The position numbers and the translations under genes were made by a program. Of a stretch of DNA of 45,129 bases, positions 1 to 7,416 are shown piece by piece. The stretch's first letter is position 1, and every line of letters begins with the position of its first letter. The DNA comes from Pirellula staleyi DSM 6068. Lineage in GTDB: Bacteria > Planctomycetota > Planctomycetia > Pirellulales > Pirellulaceae. The notes under the pieces were generated by a model. That model did no database searches, had not been told where the DNA came from, and saw only the letters and a program-made list of their open reading frames with translations. Where the stretch lies: positions 1-45,129 of the forward strand of contig CAMBSL010000017.1 in assembly GCA_945870455.1 (NCBI GenBank). The letters run 5' to 3'.

Positions 1-375
1 CTCGCGTTGGCAAACTTGGGCCGCGTTACGGAGCGTCTAGAAGGGACTGGCAAGTACGCCTTAATCGTTCTCTTCGTGGCCATTAGTTCCCACATGATAC
101 AAGGCCTAACACCGACACAATGGTATGGTTCGCCTAACTTTGTTGGGATTTCAGGCGTGATTATGGGGCTGCTTGGATACCTCGGGATCAAAACAACGTT
201 GCGACCCGATCTCGGGTTTGTTCTTCCGCCCCAAACCTACATTATGACCGGCCTGATTTTGGTCTTGGGCTTTTCCCAAGGAATGAACCTTGCAAATCTA
301 GCTCACTGGGGGGGACTGGTTGCAGGAATTGCAATCGGGTACGTTTTGAGCGATCGCCGCTTCGATCGAAAGTAG
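1..375 (+). CDS. Rhomboid family intramembrane serine protease, C-terminal part (5' end outside window)
   Basis: The frame is open from the first base, so the gene begins upstream and only about 124 C-terminal residues are seen. Rhomboids cleave membrane proteins inside the bilayer with a Ser-His dyad. Visible are the GxSG motif as GISG followed by a hydrophobic stretch (IMGLLGYLGI), which holds the catalytic serine, and downstream LAHWGGLVAGIAIGYVL, which holds the catalytic histidine in the last membrane helix. At least three hydrophobic segments are present, as expected for the end of the rhomboid core. The stop is TAG at 373-375. The last 134 bases are overlapped in antisense by the RAYT open frame. 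The family call rests on the paired GxSG and AHxxG motifs; the substrate is unknown. Confidence 0.85.
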   Translation, partial: LALANLGRVTERLEGTGKYALIVLFVAISSHMIQGLTPTQWYGSPNFVGISGVIMGLLGYLGIKTTLRPDLGFVLPPQTYIMTGLILVLGFSQGMNLANLAHWGGLVAGIAIGYVLSDRRFDRK

Positions 376-925
376 CTGTCGATTGGTAACCCGACGCGTG
401 AGCGAGGAACTTTCGTAGGACGCGTTCGAAATCGGCGTGCAACATCGCTGACACGTCGGGTTTCCAGTTTTGCCCATCAAGCGTGTATTGCACCACCTGA
501 TCGAGACCTTCGTCGTCAAAAACCCATCGTATACTTCCGCGTTCTGCCCACCAGTCGTTGGTAATCTCAGGTAAGGCATTTTCCTTTAGTCTTCGAGTGC
601 ACCATGCTTTCAAATCAGCACGGACTCTTTTTGGTGGCATCTCAAACGCACCGACCACGGCATGCATATGGTTCGTTCGACAATTGACCGCGTGACAAAT
701 CCACTTGCGATGCTCGCACGTTTCGCGAACTTGGTCCTCAACGAGTTGTCGCTGTTGAGCGTTCAGAATCTTGGCGTTTTCCGCCATTTTCGCAGCGGCT
801 TCCAACTCGCGCACCGGATCAGGCAATTGCCAACCCTTTTGATATTCGACCCATCCACGCTCATCGCCAGGAAGCCAAGTTCCATAGGTCGCAATGGTAA
901 TAAAAAAAGCGATTGGGCTGTCCAC
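242..925 (-). CDS. REP-associated tyrosine transposase (RAYT, Y1_Tnp/HUH family)
   Basis: A 227-residue frame with a GTG start. The HUH metal-binding motif is HMH at residues 86-88 (NHMHAVVGA) and the probable nucleophile is Tyr147 in QVVQYTLDGQN, the arrangement of single-tyrosine HUH endonucleases of the TnpA_REP type. The N-terminus ITIATYGTWLPGD is characteristic of the family. RAYTs bind and cleave REP palindromes and are thought to be domesticated transposases. REP sequences flank the gene: one lies inside its 3' coding end (385-407, read as about residues 173-181) and an inverted pair lies 15 bases upstream of the start. After residue about 181 the frame runs into the antisense of the rhomboid gene, so the last ~45 residues may be a non-conserved read-through tail. 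Confidence 0.82.
   Translation of the reverse strand: MDSPIAFFITIATYGTWLPGDERGWVEYQKGWQLPDPVRELEAAAKMAENAKILNAQQRQLVEDQVRETCEHRKWICHAVNCRTNHMHAVVGAFEMPPKRVRADLKAWCTRRLKENALPEITNDWWAERGSIRWVFDDEGLDQVVQYTLDGQNWKPDVSAMLHADFERVLRKFLAHASGYQSTATFDRSGDRSKRTRLQFLQPVPPSELDLQGSFLGKSPRPKSGRS
385..407. repeat. REP element (single arm) in the RAYT 3' end
   Basis: This 23-base arm starts GGTAACCCGACGCG and ends TGAGCGAGG. It recurs at 940, 1130 and, inverted, at 989-1011 and 1183-1205. It lies 10 bases after the rhomboid stop codon and is translated as part of the RAYT C-terminus (LAHASGYQ). It is probably the 3' boundary of the RAYT/REP unit. Confidence 0.8.
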
Positions 926-939
926 TCAATACACCCCCT

Positions 940-1011
940 GGTAACCCGACGCGTAAGCGAGGCGAACACTCAGAATACTAAAGTGTATCCTCTCTTACGC
1001 GTGGGGTTGCC
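940..1011. repeat. REP inverted pair upstream of RAYT
   Basis: Left arm at 940-962 (GGTAACCCGACGCGTAAGCG...) and an imperfect inverted right arm at 989-1011 (CCTCTCTTACGCGTGGGGTT...), separated by 26 bases that contain ACACT...AGTGT. The structure would fold into a long hairpin. It lies between the RAYT start codon and the next REP palindrome, as in BIME-like clusters around RAYT genes. Confidence 0.8.
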
Positions 1012-1129
1012 ATTTCCAGCATTCATGCGATTTCTATTTTTTGTTCCTCTCGACGATCTACCCAGGGAGGCTTTCAGCCACGCACGTCGATCTTGCCGAT
1101 GACAGCGGCTGAAGGATCGGCATCCAAAT

Positions 1130-1205
1130 GGTAACCCGACGCGTGAGCGCGTGAGCGAGGGCGGCTTTCTTCGTGGGTTTATCCTCGCTTACGCGTCGGG
1201 TTACC
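1130..1205. repeat. REP palindrome with internal 8-base duplication
   Basis: Left arm from 1130 and right arm 1183-1205 are exact reverse complements over most of 23 bases, apart from G/A differences in TGAGCG/TAAGCG. The left arm contains an extra GTGAGCGC, so GTGAGCG is read twice. Nothing else was recognised between 1012 and 1314, where no gene is seen. Confidence 0.8.
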
Positions 1206-1314
1206 AAAATAAAAAGCCACTGAGGCCGAGATCCTTATCAAGGATGATGATTGGGATCAAACCGAACCTCGGAATCGGGTAGAATCAAGAGCGGAAAATC
1301 AATCGCTTCTTTTA

Positions 1315-2184
1315 ATGCCACGAACGACTTGGGTAGCGCTCTTGAACGAACAAAAAATATCGGTCGCGATTTCGTGCGAGCATCCGATGCTCGCGACGGC
1401 AATCGCGGCTGTTACCAACGCAAACCAAATTCTCCGAGATCGCTTTAAAACAAAAGTTCGAATAGAAACCAAGGGAACCGCAAACTTTGTTACGCAGGCC
1501 GACTTGGATTCCGAGCGAGAGATCGTAACGACGATCCAACGACAATTCCCAGAGCATGCGTTCATCTCCGAAGAGTCGCACAGCGATCGCGCCGATGCAA
1601 CCGATCTTTGGATTATTGATCCACTCGACGGCACAAGCAACTTTATGCACGGCATTCCGCACTTTGCGATTTCGGTTGCATATTACCATGAAGGCCAACC
1701 CGAGTTGGGAATCGTCTGTAACCCGATCACCGAAGATTGGTACGTGGCAGTTCGAGATCAAGGTGCATGGCACAATGGTATTCGACAGTCGGTCGATAGA
1801 GCCGAGCGAATTGACGAAGCCATGATCGTTTGCGGATTCTACTACGATCGAGGCCGCATGATGGAAGCGACTTTAGATACGATTGGCGATTTCTTTCGCA
1901 ACAACATTCATGGCATGAGACGCTTCGGAGCTGCAGCACTGGACCTTTGCAACTTAGGATGCGGTCAATATGGACTGTTCTTTGAGTACAAATTGCATCC
2001 ATGGGACTATGCTGCCGGGCAGCTTTTTTTATCGGAAGCTGGTGGGAAAACCACCGATTGCAACAACATGCCGTTGCCATTGCATAGTGCCAGCAGCATC
2101 TGTGCCACCAACGGGCGACTCCATCAGCAAGCGTTGAGCATCCTGGCGCCTCATTGGAAAAAACTGTGCCAAGATTTGGGTTAA
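1315..2184 (+). CDS. Inositol monophosphatase family protein
   Basis: Mg2+-dependent phosphatase of the inositol monophosphatase/SuhB/CysQ superfamily. The metal site is complete: Glu86-Glu87 in FISEES, IDPLDGTSNF at residues 101-110 (consensus DPLDGTTNF), and WDYAAG at 230-235 (consensus WDxAAG). Length (289) fits the family with a short N-terminal excess. The true start is uncertain: residues 23-26 (HPML) resemble the extreme N-terminus of known family members, so ATG 1387 or a nearby start is possible, and no ribosome binding site decides between them. The substrate (inositol phosphate, histidinol phosphate, PAP) cannot be told from sequence. The gene converges on ruvB with only three bases between the stop codons. 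Confidence 0.88.
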   Translation: MPRTTWVALLNEQKISVAISCEHPMLATAIAAVTNANQILRDRFKTKVRIETKGTANFVTQADLDSEREIVTTIQRQFPEHAFISEESHSDRADATDLWIIDPLDGTSNFMHGIPHFAISVAYYHEGQPELGIVCNPITEDWYVAVRDQGAWHNGIRQSVDRAERIDEAMIVCGFYYDRGRMMEATLDTIGDFFRNNIHGMRRFGAAALDLCNLGCGQYGLFFEYKLHPWDYAAGQLFLSEAGGKTTDCNNMPLPLHSASSICATNGRLHQQALSILAPHWKKLCQDLG

Positions 2185-2187
2185 CGC

Positions 2188-3252
2188 CTAACGCGGGCTC
2201 ATGCTGAGCAATGCGAACGCTTTCGCGGTCGCGCATCGTCCACGTTGCGTGCGAATCAGATACTCGCTTCGCAACAGAAACGGCTCAACCTCGTCTTCCA
2301 GCGTGTCCGAGGATACACTCATGGTGTGAGCTATAGCTTCCACGCCTGCTGGTCCTCCGTGAAAGACTCGAATCAATGTTTCGAGGTATCTACGGTCTTG
2401 CTTGTCCAACCCCACTTCGTCGATGCCCATCATCGCGAGTGCTCGCTGCGCCAAATCCAAAGTCACTCTACCATCCGATTTGCTCATGGCAAAATCGCGC
2501 ACCCATAGAAAGCGATTGTTCGCGATTCGAGGTGTTCCGCGTGCACGTTTGGCGATTTCTTCGGCCGCATCGGCGTTCAAGTGAACGTTGAGTTTCGTTG
2601 CGTTGCGAGACAAAATTTCCACGAGCTCATTTTGCGAGTAATACCCCAAATGCTGCCGAATGTGAAAGCGATCCCGAAGCGGTGCACTCAGCATGCCTGC
2701 ACGCGTGGTAGCGCCTATCAAAGTGAATTGTTGCAATTGCAGGTTGAGCGTTCGAGCATTGACCCCTTCGCCGAGAATAATGTCGATGCGAAAGTCTTCC
2801 ATGGCCGTATAAAGGAACTCCTCAACTGGTTTGGGCAATCGATGGATTTCGTCGATGAACAGTACCGAACCATGCTCAAGGTTGGTTAGATAGGGAATCA
2901 TTTCTTTAGGCGCTTTGAGAACGGGGCCGCTCGTCATGTCGACTTTGACCCCCATCTCGCGCGGGATACAAGTTGCTAAAGTCGTTTTTCCCAAGCCAGG
3001 TGGACCATCGAACAGAATATGTCCCAACGGCTCGTTACGCTTTTTTGCGGCATCCATGGCGATCCGGATAACATCCATCACTTCGGTTTGCCCGACCATA
3101 TCCGATATGCGTTTTGGACGAAGCGCCGAATCGTTCTCGCCGGTGGGAATGGCGTTGGGACCGCTCGCCATGCCATTCGCTTCGCCACCATTTTTCTTGC
3201 CATCGTCATCGTCGTCCGGCGACCCTGCGACTATTTTTCGTTCTCGAACCAT
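2188..3252 (-). CDS. ruvB: Holliday junction branch migration ATPase RuvB
   Basis: Hexameric AAA+ motor that drives branch migration with RuvA and RuvC. Walker A is GPPGLGKT at residues 83-90, Walker B is LFIDEIH near 131-136, sensor 1 is IGATTRAG, the arginine-finger region is LRDRF, and GTPRIAN is at 239-245. The C-terminal winged helix ends in a variant of the usual RTPRGRxAT (here RTQRGRCAT). There is an N-terminal extension of about 40 residues with an Asp run and Gly/Asn-rich sequence. The stretch after GTPRIAN reads NRFLWVRDFA rather than the common RLLRRVRDYA. ATG start with GGAG upstream. The gene is last of a ROK-lepA-ruvB minus-strand run, 48 bases below lepA; ruvA and ruvC are not nearby. 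Confidence 0.96.
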   Translation of the reverse strand: MVRERKIVAGSPDDDDDGKKNGGEANGMASGPNAIPTGENDSALRPKRISDMVGQTEVMDVIRIAMDAAKKRNEPLGHILFDGPPGLGKTTLATCIPREMGVKVDMTSGPVLKAPKEMIPYLTNLEHGSVLFIDEIHRLPKPVEEFLYTAMEDFRIDIILGEGVNARTLNLQLQQFTLIGATTRAGMLSAPLRDRFHIRQHLGYYSQNELVEILSRNATKLNVHLNADAAEEIAKRARGTPRIANNRFLWVRDFAMSKSDGRVTLDLAQRALAMMGIDEVGLDKQDRRYLETLIRVFHGGPAGVEAIAHTMSVSSDTLEDEVEPFLLRSEYLIRTQRGRCATAKAFALLSMSPR

Positions 3253-3300
3253 CCTGCACTCCGTTAAATCGTAGGCTCTGTCGCAATGCTCAATTCGGCT

Positions 3301-5145
3301 TTACTTGTTGTCTGCACCTGTCTCGAGAATTGCCATGAAGGCTTTTTGCGGGATGTCGACTGAGCCGATTGATTTCATTCGCTTCTTGCCTTCTTTTTGT
3401 TTAGCCCAGAGTTTCTTCTTGCGAGAAATGTCTCCGCCATAACATTTGGCGGTCACGTTCTTGCGCATGGCTGGAACGGTTTCGCGGGCGATGATGCGGG
3501 CACCAATAGCCGCTTGAACGGCGACTTCAAACATGTGGCGATCGATTTCTTCTTTGAGCTTTTTGACTACGGCCCGTCCTCGTCGATCCGAGTCTGCCTT
3601 GTCACAAATCACGCTAAGTGCATCGACCCGTTTTCCGTTTACCATGATATCCATTCGAACAAGATCTGCTGGAGCGTAGCCCACGACTTCGTAGTCCATG
3701 GTTCCATAACCGCGAGTCACGCTCTTGAGTTTGTCGTGCAAATCGTAAATTACCTCTGCCAGAGGGAGTTCATACGAAACGAGAGCACGTGTTGCCGACA
3801 GATATTCATTGCCTTTTAGTACGCCTCGCCTATCTTGGCTCAGTTTCATCACAGCCCCGATATACTCGATGGGGAGTACGAAGTTAACTCGAACAATAGG
3901 TTGTCGAAATTCTTCGATATCACCTGAATCCGGTACTTCTTGTGGGCGATGGATTTCTATTTTCGTTCCATCCCGTTTGATAATCTCGTAAGTCACGTTC
4001 GGAGCTGTTTGGACTAGATCGATATTGCATTCGTTCTCAAGCCGTTGCTGGATGATTTCCATATGCAATAAGCCCAGAAAGCCGCATCGGAAACCGAAGC
4101 CCAAGGCTTCGCTCGACTCGGGTGCGAATTCAAACGAGGGGTCGTTAATGGCCAGTTTTTCAAGGGCATCTCGCAACTCGGTAAACTCTTGACCATCGCT
4201 GGGATATAACCCGCAATAAACCATACGCATAGGCGGTTTGTAGCCTTCGAGCGGAACCGCTTTTTCGTCATTGGACATCGCGACCGTATCGCCGATACGA
4301 ACATCCTTGAGCGAACGGATGTTACAAATCAGATACCCGACTTCGCCGGATCGTAGTTTGTCCACGGGTTTGCGTTCCGGGACGAATTGCCCTAATTCGA
4401 GCACCTCGTAGTTCACGCCAGCACCTAGAAACCGGACTTTGGACCCTCGTTTGACTTCGCCATCCATGAGACGAACATAAGTGATAGCGCCGCGGTAGTC
4501 ATCGTAATGCGAATCAAACACCATCGCGCGGAGCGAGTCGCTTTGGTTATCTTTGGGAGCTGGTATTCGTTCGATAATCGCCTGCAACAACTCGTCAATG
4601 CCGATGCCTGCTTTTCCGGAGCATTTGACGATTTCGTCGGGATCAATACCCAGCACTTGATGCATTTCTTCGGTGACTTCGTCGACCCGTGCATGCATCA
4701 AATCAACTTTATTGATGACCGGAATGATCTTGAGATTGTGATTCATGGCGGCGTACGCGTTCGCCACCGTTTGTGCTTCGACCCCTTGAAACGAGTCGAC
4801 GAGCAGCAATGCTCCTTCGCAACACGTCAAGGAACGCGAGACTTCGTACTGAAAGTCAACGTGGCCGGGAGTATCGATCAAGTTCAGTTCGTAAACCAAG
4901 CCTTTGTATGAGTAATTGAGCGCGACTGCTTTGGCTTTGATCGTGATTCCGCGTTCACGCTCAAGGTCCATTCCGTCTAGCAACTGCTCTTTCATCTTAC
5001 GAACTGCGACGGTACCGGTGCGTTCCAAAAGCCGATCGGCCAAGGTGCTCTTGCCGTGGTCAATATGTGCAATAATGCAAAAGTTGCGAACGCGATCCAA
5101 CGGGATTTCCCCATGGAATTTGGTAACGACGTTGCTTGTTATCAT
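3301..5145 (-). CDS. lepA: Elongation factor 4 (LepA), ribosome back-translocase GTPase
   Basis: Translational GTPase that acts on the ribosome, with an EF-G-like domain order and the LepA-specific C-terminal domain. G1 is AHIDHGKSTL, switch I is RERGITIKAK, G3 is DTPGHVDF and G4 is NKVDL. The C-terminal part carries the LepA signature region GGDISRKKKLWAKQKEGKKRMK followed by a short tail. Length 614 is close to the usual ~600. ATG start with AGGA nine bases upstream. It lies 41 bases below the ROK kinase and 48 above ruvB, so the three are probably co-transcribed. No missing motif is seen. Confidence 0.97.
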   Translation of the reverse strand: MITSNVVTKFHGEIPLDRVRNFCIIAHIDHGKSTLADRLLERTGTVAVRKMKEQLLDGMDLERERGITIKAKAVALNYSYKGLVYELNLIDTPGHVDFQYEVSRSLTCCEGALLLVDSFQGVEAQTVANAYAAMNHNLKIIPVINKVDLMHARVDEVTEEMHQVLGIDPDEIVKCSGKAGIGIDELLQAIIERIPAPKDNQSDSLRAMVFDSHYDDYRGAITYVRLMDGEVKRGSKVRFLGAGVNYEVLELGQFVPERKPVDKLRSGEVGYLICNIRSLKDVRIGDTVAMSNDEKAVPLEGYKPPMRMVYCGLYPSDGQEFTELRDALEKLAINDPSFEFAPESSEALGFGFRCGFLGLLHMEIIQQRLENECNIDLVQTAPNVTYEIIKRDGTKIEIHRPQEVPDSGDIEEFRQPIVRVNFVLPIEYIGAVMKLSQDRRGVLKGNEYLSATRALVSYELPLAEVIYDLHDKLKSVTRGYGTMDYEVVGYAPADLVRMDIMVNGKRVDALSVICDKADSDRRGRAVVKKLKEEIDRHMFEVAVQAAIGARIIARETVPAMRKNVTAKCYGGDISRKKKLWAKQKEGKKRMKSIGSVDIPQKAFMAILETGADNK

Positions 5146-5186
5146 GAATGAGTCCTGATGATTGATCTAAACCAATAGTAGGCGCA

Positions 5187-6218
5187 CTAGGTAGCTTGTA
5201 ATTTCTTGAAATCCATTCGTGCGACTCCAGCTGCGCCGAGATAACCTGCGTCACCTCCCAACGAAGCAAAATCGATTTTCGTACCGTTTGCCACGTATTC
5301 GAAACTGCGGTCTCGGAAAGTGTGCTCGATCCTCGCCAAGAATCGCATGCCCACCGGCGAATTTTTGCCACCGAAGTTCATGGCCCCCCCTAACACGACC
5401 AACCCAGGATCCAACGTGTGAACAAGGGTAGCAATTCCCAAGGCCAAATAATCCGCTGTCTCCTCGATTATTTTGAGGCTAAATGCGTCGCCCTTCACGG
5501 CCGCTTCGTAGATCCTGCGGGTGGTCAATTTATCCATATCCGGGGAAAGCGAACTGATCGCCCCTGCTTGCAATTCTTCGGCCGCACGCTGGGCCACCGC
5601 GCTGGCGCTCGCATAGGCTTCCAAATGCCCCCGTCCACCACCCCAAACGCAAAGTCGGGCATCCGGTCTAGGATCAATAATCATGTGCCCACATTCGCCG
5701 CCGAAACTGTTTTGTCCGACGACAAGCTGATTGTCGATGATGATCCCACCGCCGACTCCTGTCCCCAGCGTCAGCAGAGCCATGCTGTTGTAGATCTTGC
5801 CCGTTCCGACCCAGAATTCCCCAAACGCGGCCGCGTTGGCATCGTTGGCAAACGAAACCGGAATGCCGATCGCGTCCTCCAAACATTTCACTATCGGAAA
5901 ATGATGCCAATGCGGATGGTTTGGCGGTTCTATCAACATTCCTCGGGGAATATCTTGGCTGCCAGGCGTACCTAATCCGACTCTGACTATAGACTTCAAT
6001 TCAATATCGAGCGAGCGGAGCAAGGCCGTTGAGCATTCGGCAACCCGCCGCATTGCATCCGCAGGTCCGCGAGCCTCTTCGGTTGCAATGGAGTTAAATC
6101 CAAGCGTTCTGCCTTCATCGTCAACCAATCCAATCTTCATCCCCGTGCCACCCACGTCGATTCCGAAATAGTAAGGTGGAGTGGTGTGTACGACGGAGAA
6201 AATGGGCTGTAAAGTCAT
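5187..6218 (-). CDS. ROK family sugar kinase (glucokinase-like)
   Basis: ATP-dependent sugar kinase of the ROK branch of the actin-like ATPase fold. Phosphate-binding GIDVGGTGMKIGLVD lies near the N-terminus (residues 19-33), the catalytic Asp is in ANDANAAAFGE (Asp126), and LGTGVGGGIIID follows. The ROK histidine is in GGECGHMI (175-180). The zinc motif, normally CxCGxxGCxE, is here C-V-W-GGGRG-H-L-E (190-200), so the second and third cysteines are Trp and His and the spacing is one longer. Start placed at the ATG at 6218; the frame continues 21 residues upstream only from a TTG. No Shine-Dalgarno is visible. First gene of the run toward lepA. Glucose is the likely substrate, but N-acetyl sugars cannot be excluded. 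Confidence 0.88.
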   Translation of the reverse strand: MTLQPIFSVVHTTPPYYFGIDVGGTGMKIGLVDDEGRTLGFNSIATEEARGPADAMRRVAECSTALLRSLDIELKSIVRVGLGTPGSQDIPRGMLIEPPNHPHWHHFPIVKCLEDAIGIPVSFANDANAAAFGEFWVGTGKIYNSMALLTLGTGVGGGIIIDNQLVVGQNSFGGECGHMIIDPRPDARLCVWGGGRGHLEAYASASAVAQRAAEELQAGAISSLSPDMDKLTTRRIYEAAVKGDAFSLKIIEETADYLALGIATLVHTLDPGLVVLGGAMNFGGKNSPVGMRFLARIEHTFRDRSFEYVANGTKIDFASLGGDAGYLGAAGVARMDFKKLQAT

Positions 6219-6405
6219 AAGTCGTATGGCTGTGTAGTTTTGAGGAAAAAATAGAGTTTGGCGTCTACCGGTCTTAGCCAATCAGTATACGCTTTGCACA
6301 AGCAAGCTGACAGACACAATTTCTCAGTCGTTCCTCCCAAATCGATCTGGGGTACCATTGTGTTCGTCTATCCGTATCAAACTCTTAGAAAGCGAAATAG
6401 CAGTC

Positions 6406-6828
6406 ATGTCACTTAAGCCCGGGCCAGAAGATTCACATGAAATGGTCGCACCAGGGAGCGTCGATGCCAATGCGAGCACGACCTTTACCGAAACCGAATC
6501 TGGACTCAAGTACCGCATCCTCCGAGGGAGTGACGGCAAGAAACCCAAGTCCAGGGACAAAGTGACTGTCCACTACAAAGGCTGGCTGGATGACCATTCC
6601 ATTTTCGACAGTTCCTATCGTCGCAACGAAACGATTTCGTTCGGTCTAAACCAAGTTATTGCTGGCTGGACGGAAGGTATGCAATTGATTGGCGAGGGAG
6701 GAATGATCGAGCTCGAGATTCCGTATCAGCTTGGTTATGGCGAACGCGGAACACCCGGTGGTCCTATCCCTCCCAAGGCGAATCTCCATTTCATTGTCGA
6801 ACTCTACAAGGTCGTCGCAAGTAACTGA
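6406..6828 (+). CDS. FKBP-type peptidyl-prolyl cis-trans isomerase
   Basis: Folding catalyst of about 140 residues with a single FKBP domain: GLKYRILRGSDG, VTVHYKGWLDD..IFDSSYRR, FGLNQVIAGWTEGMQLIGEGG, ELEIPYQLGYGERGTPGGPIPPKANLHFIVEL. These match the FKBP core, including VI.GW at the floor of the active site and Y.YG near the flap. No signal peptide is seen, so a cytoplasmic role is likely. ATG 6406 chosen over a TTG at 6358. It is transcribed away from the ROK kinase; the 187 bases between the two starts should hold both promoters. Confidence 0.92.
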   Translation: MSLKPGPEDSHEMVAPGSVDANASTTFTETESGLKYRILRGSDGKKPKSRDKVTVHYKGWLDDHSIFDSSYRRNETISFGLNQVIAGWTEGMQLIGEGGMIELEIPYQLGYGERGTPGGPIPPKANLHFIVELYKVVASN

Positions 6829-6880
6829 GCGGCAGAGTCTGCTGTCACCAATCCATTTCTCTGCGGAGAGGATGTGATTT

Positions 6881-6943
6881 GATAACCCGAGCCCCGTGAG
6901 CGATGGAATGCAAATGAATTCTCGCCTACGCGTCGGATTGCAG
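6881..6943. repeat. Degenerate REP-like inverted repeat
   Basis: GATAACCCGAGCCCCGTGAG at the left and CTCGCCTACGCGTCGGATTG at the right are imperfect inverted arms related to the REP arms near the RAYT gene. It lies in the repeat-filled gap between the FKBP and pnp stop codons (6829-7416), which holds no gene. Confidence 0.6.
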
Positions 6944-6970
6944 TCAACGCCTCGCTAACCGGCTCGTTGC

Positions 6971-7045
6971 TTTAATGGTAAGACGGACTTCCTAGTCCGT
7001 CGAATTCCCCATTGAAGGACTTGGAAATCCAGCGTACCGCCCTTA
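6971..7045. repeat. 75-base inverted-repeat element, copy 1
   Basis: From TTTAATGGTAAGACGGACTT to CGTACCGCCCTTA. It aligns without gaps to 23761-23835, with 9 differences in 75 positions by my count. The ends (GGTAAGACGGACTT... and ...AGGACTTGGAAATCCAGCGTACC) are imperfect reverse complements around a central GAATTCCCCATTGA. Both copies lie between convergent genes. Confidence 0.7.
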
Positions 7046-7116
7046 CCCAATAACGACATCAACAAGCCGTTACGCGTTGGGTTGGGATTAATGCGGATTA
7101 ATCAGCCGTCTTTTAT

Positions 7117-7304
7117 CGGGGAGAGGGGGTCAGGGGTAGTGCCCTGAAATGGTAGCCTCCGGCTAAGTTGTCTGTTTACCCCTCGGAAACGCAGCTAGAC
7201 ATTGAATTCGCGATCAAAAAACCAATCAAAACAGTGTAAACCCCTCACCCTCAGCCTCAGCCCCTCTCCCCGAGACCAGGGCGAGGGGAGCAAGATCAAA
7301 AGAT
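7117..7304. repeat. MITE-like element, copy 1 (partner at 42117-42317)
   Basis: Contains CGGGGAGAGGGGGT at the left, GGTAGCCTCCGG, AACGCAGCTAGACATTGAAT in the middle and CCCCTCTCCCCGAG...AGGGCGAGGGGAGCAAGATC at the right. The same order is seen at 42117-42317. The left inverted arm is shorter here than in the other copy. No open frame lies inside, so it would be non-autonomous. Confidence 0.7.
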
Positions 7305-7416
7305 TTGGGCGAGATGCCCATGCCACTTCCTAAACTGCAGTCGGCTCCTCACTTACTCGTACTCGGTTAGCAATGCCAATCTCGAGTACGAGTGTCCATT
7401 CCTTGAGCGATCAAGG

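Noticed and set aside
662-1102. 146-residue plus-strand frame
   Set aside because: It lies antisense to the RAYT gene and across REP palindromes, and has no protein-like pattern.
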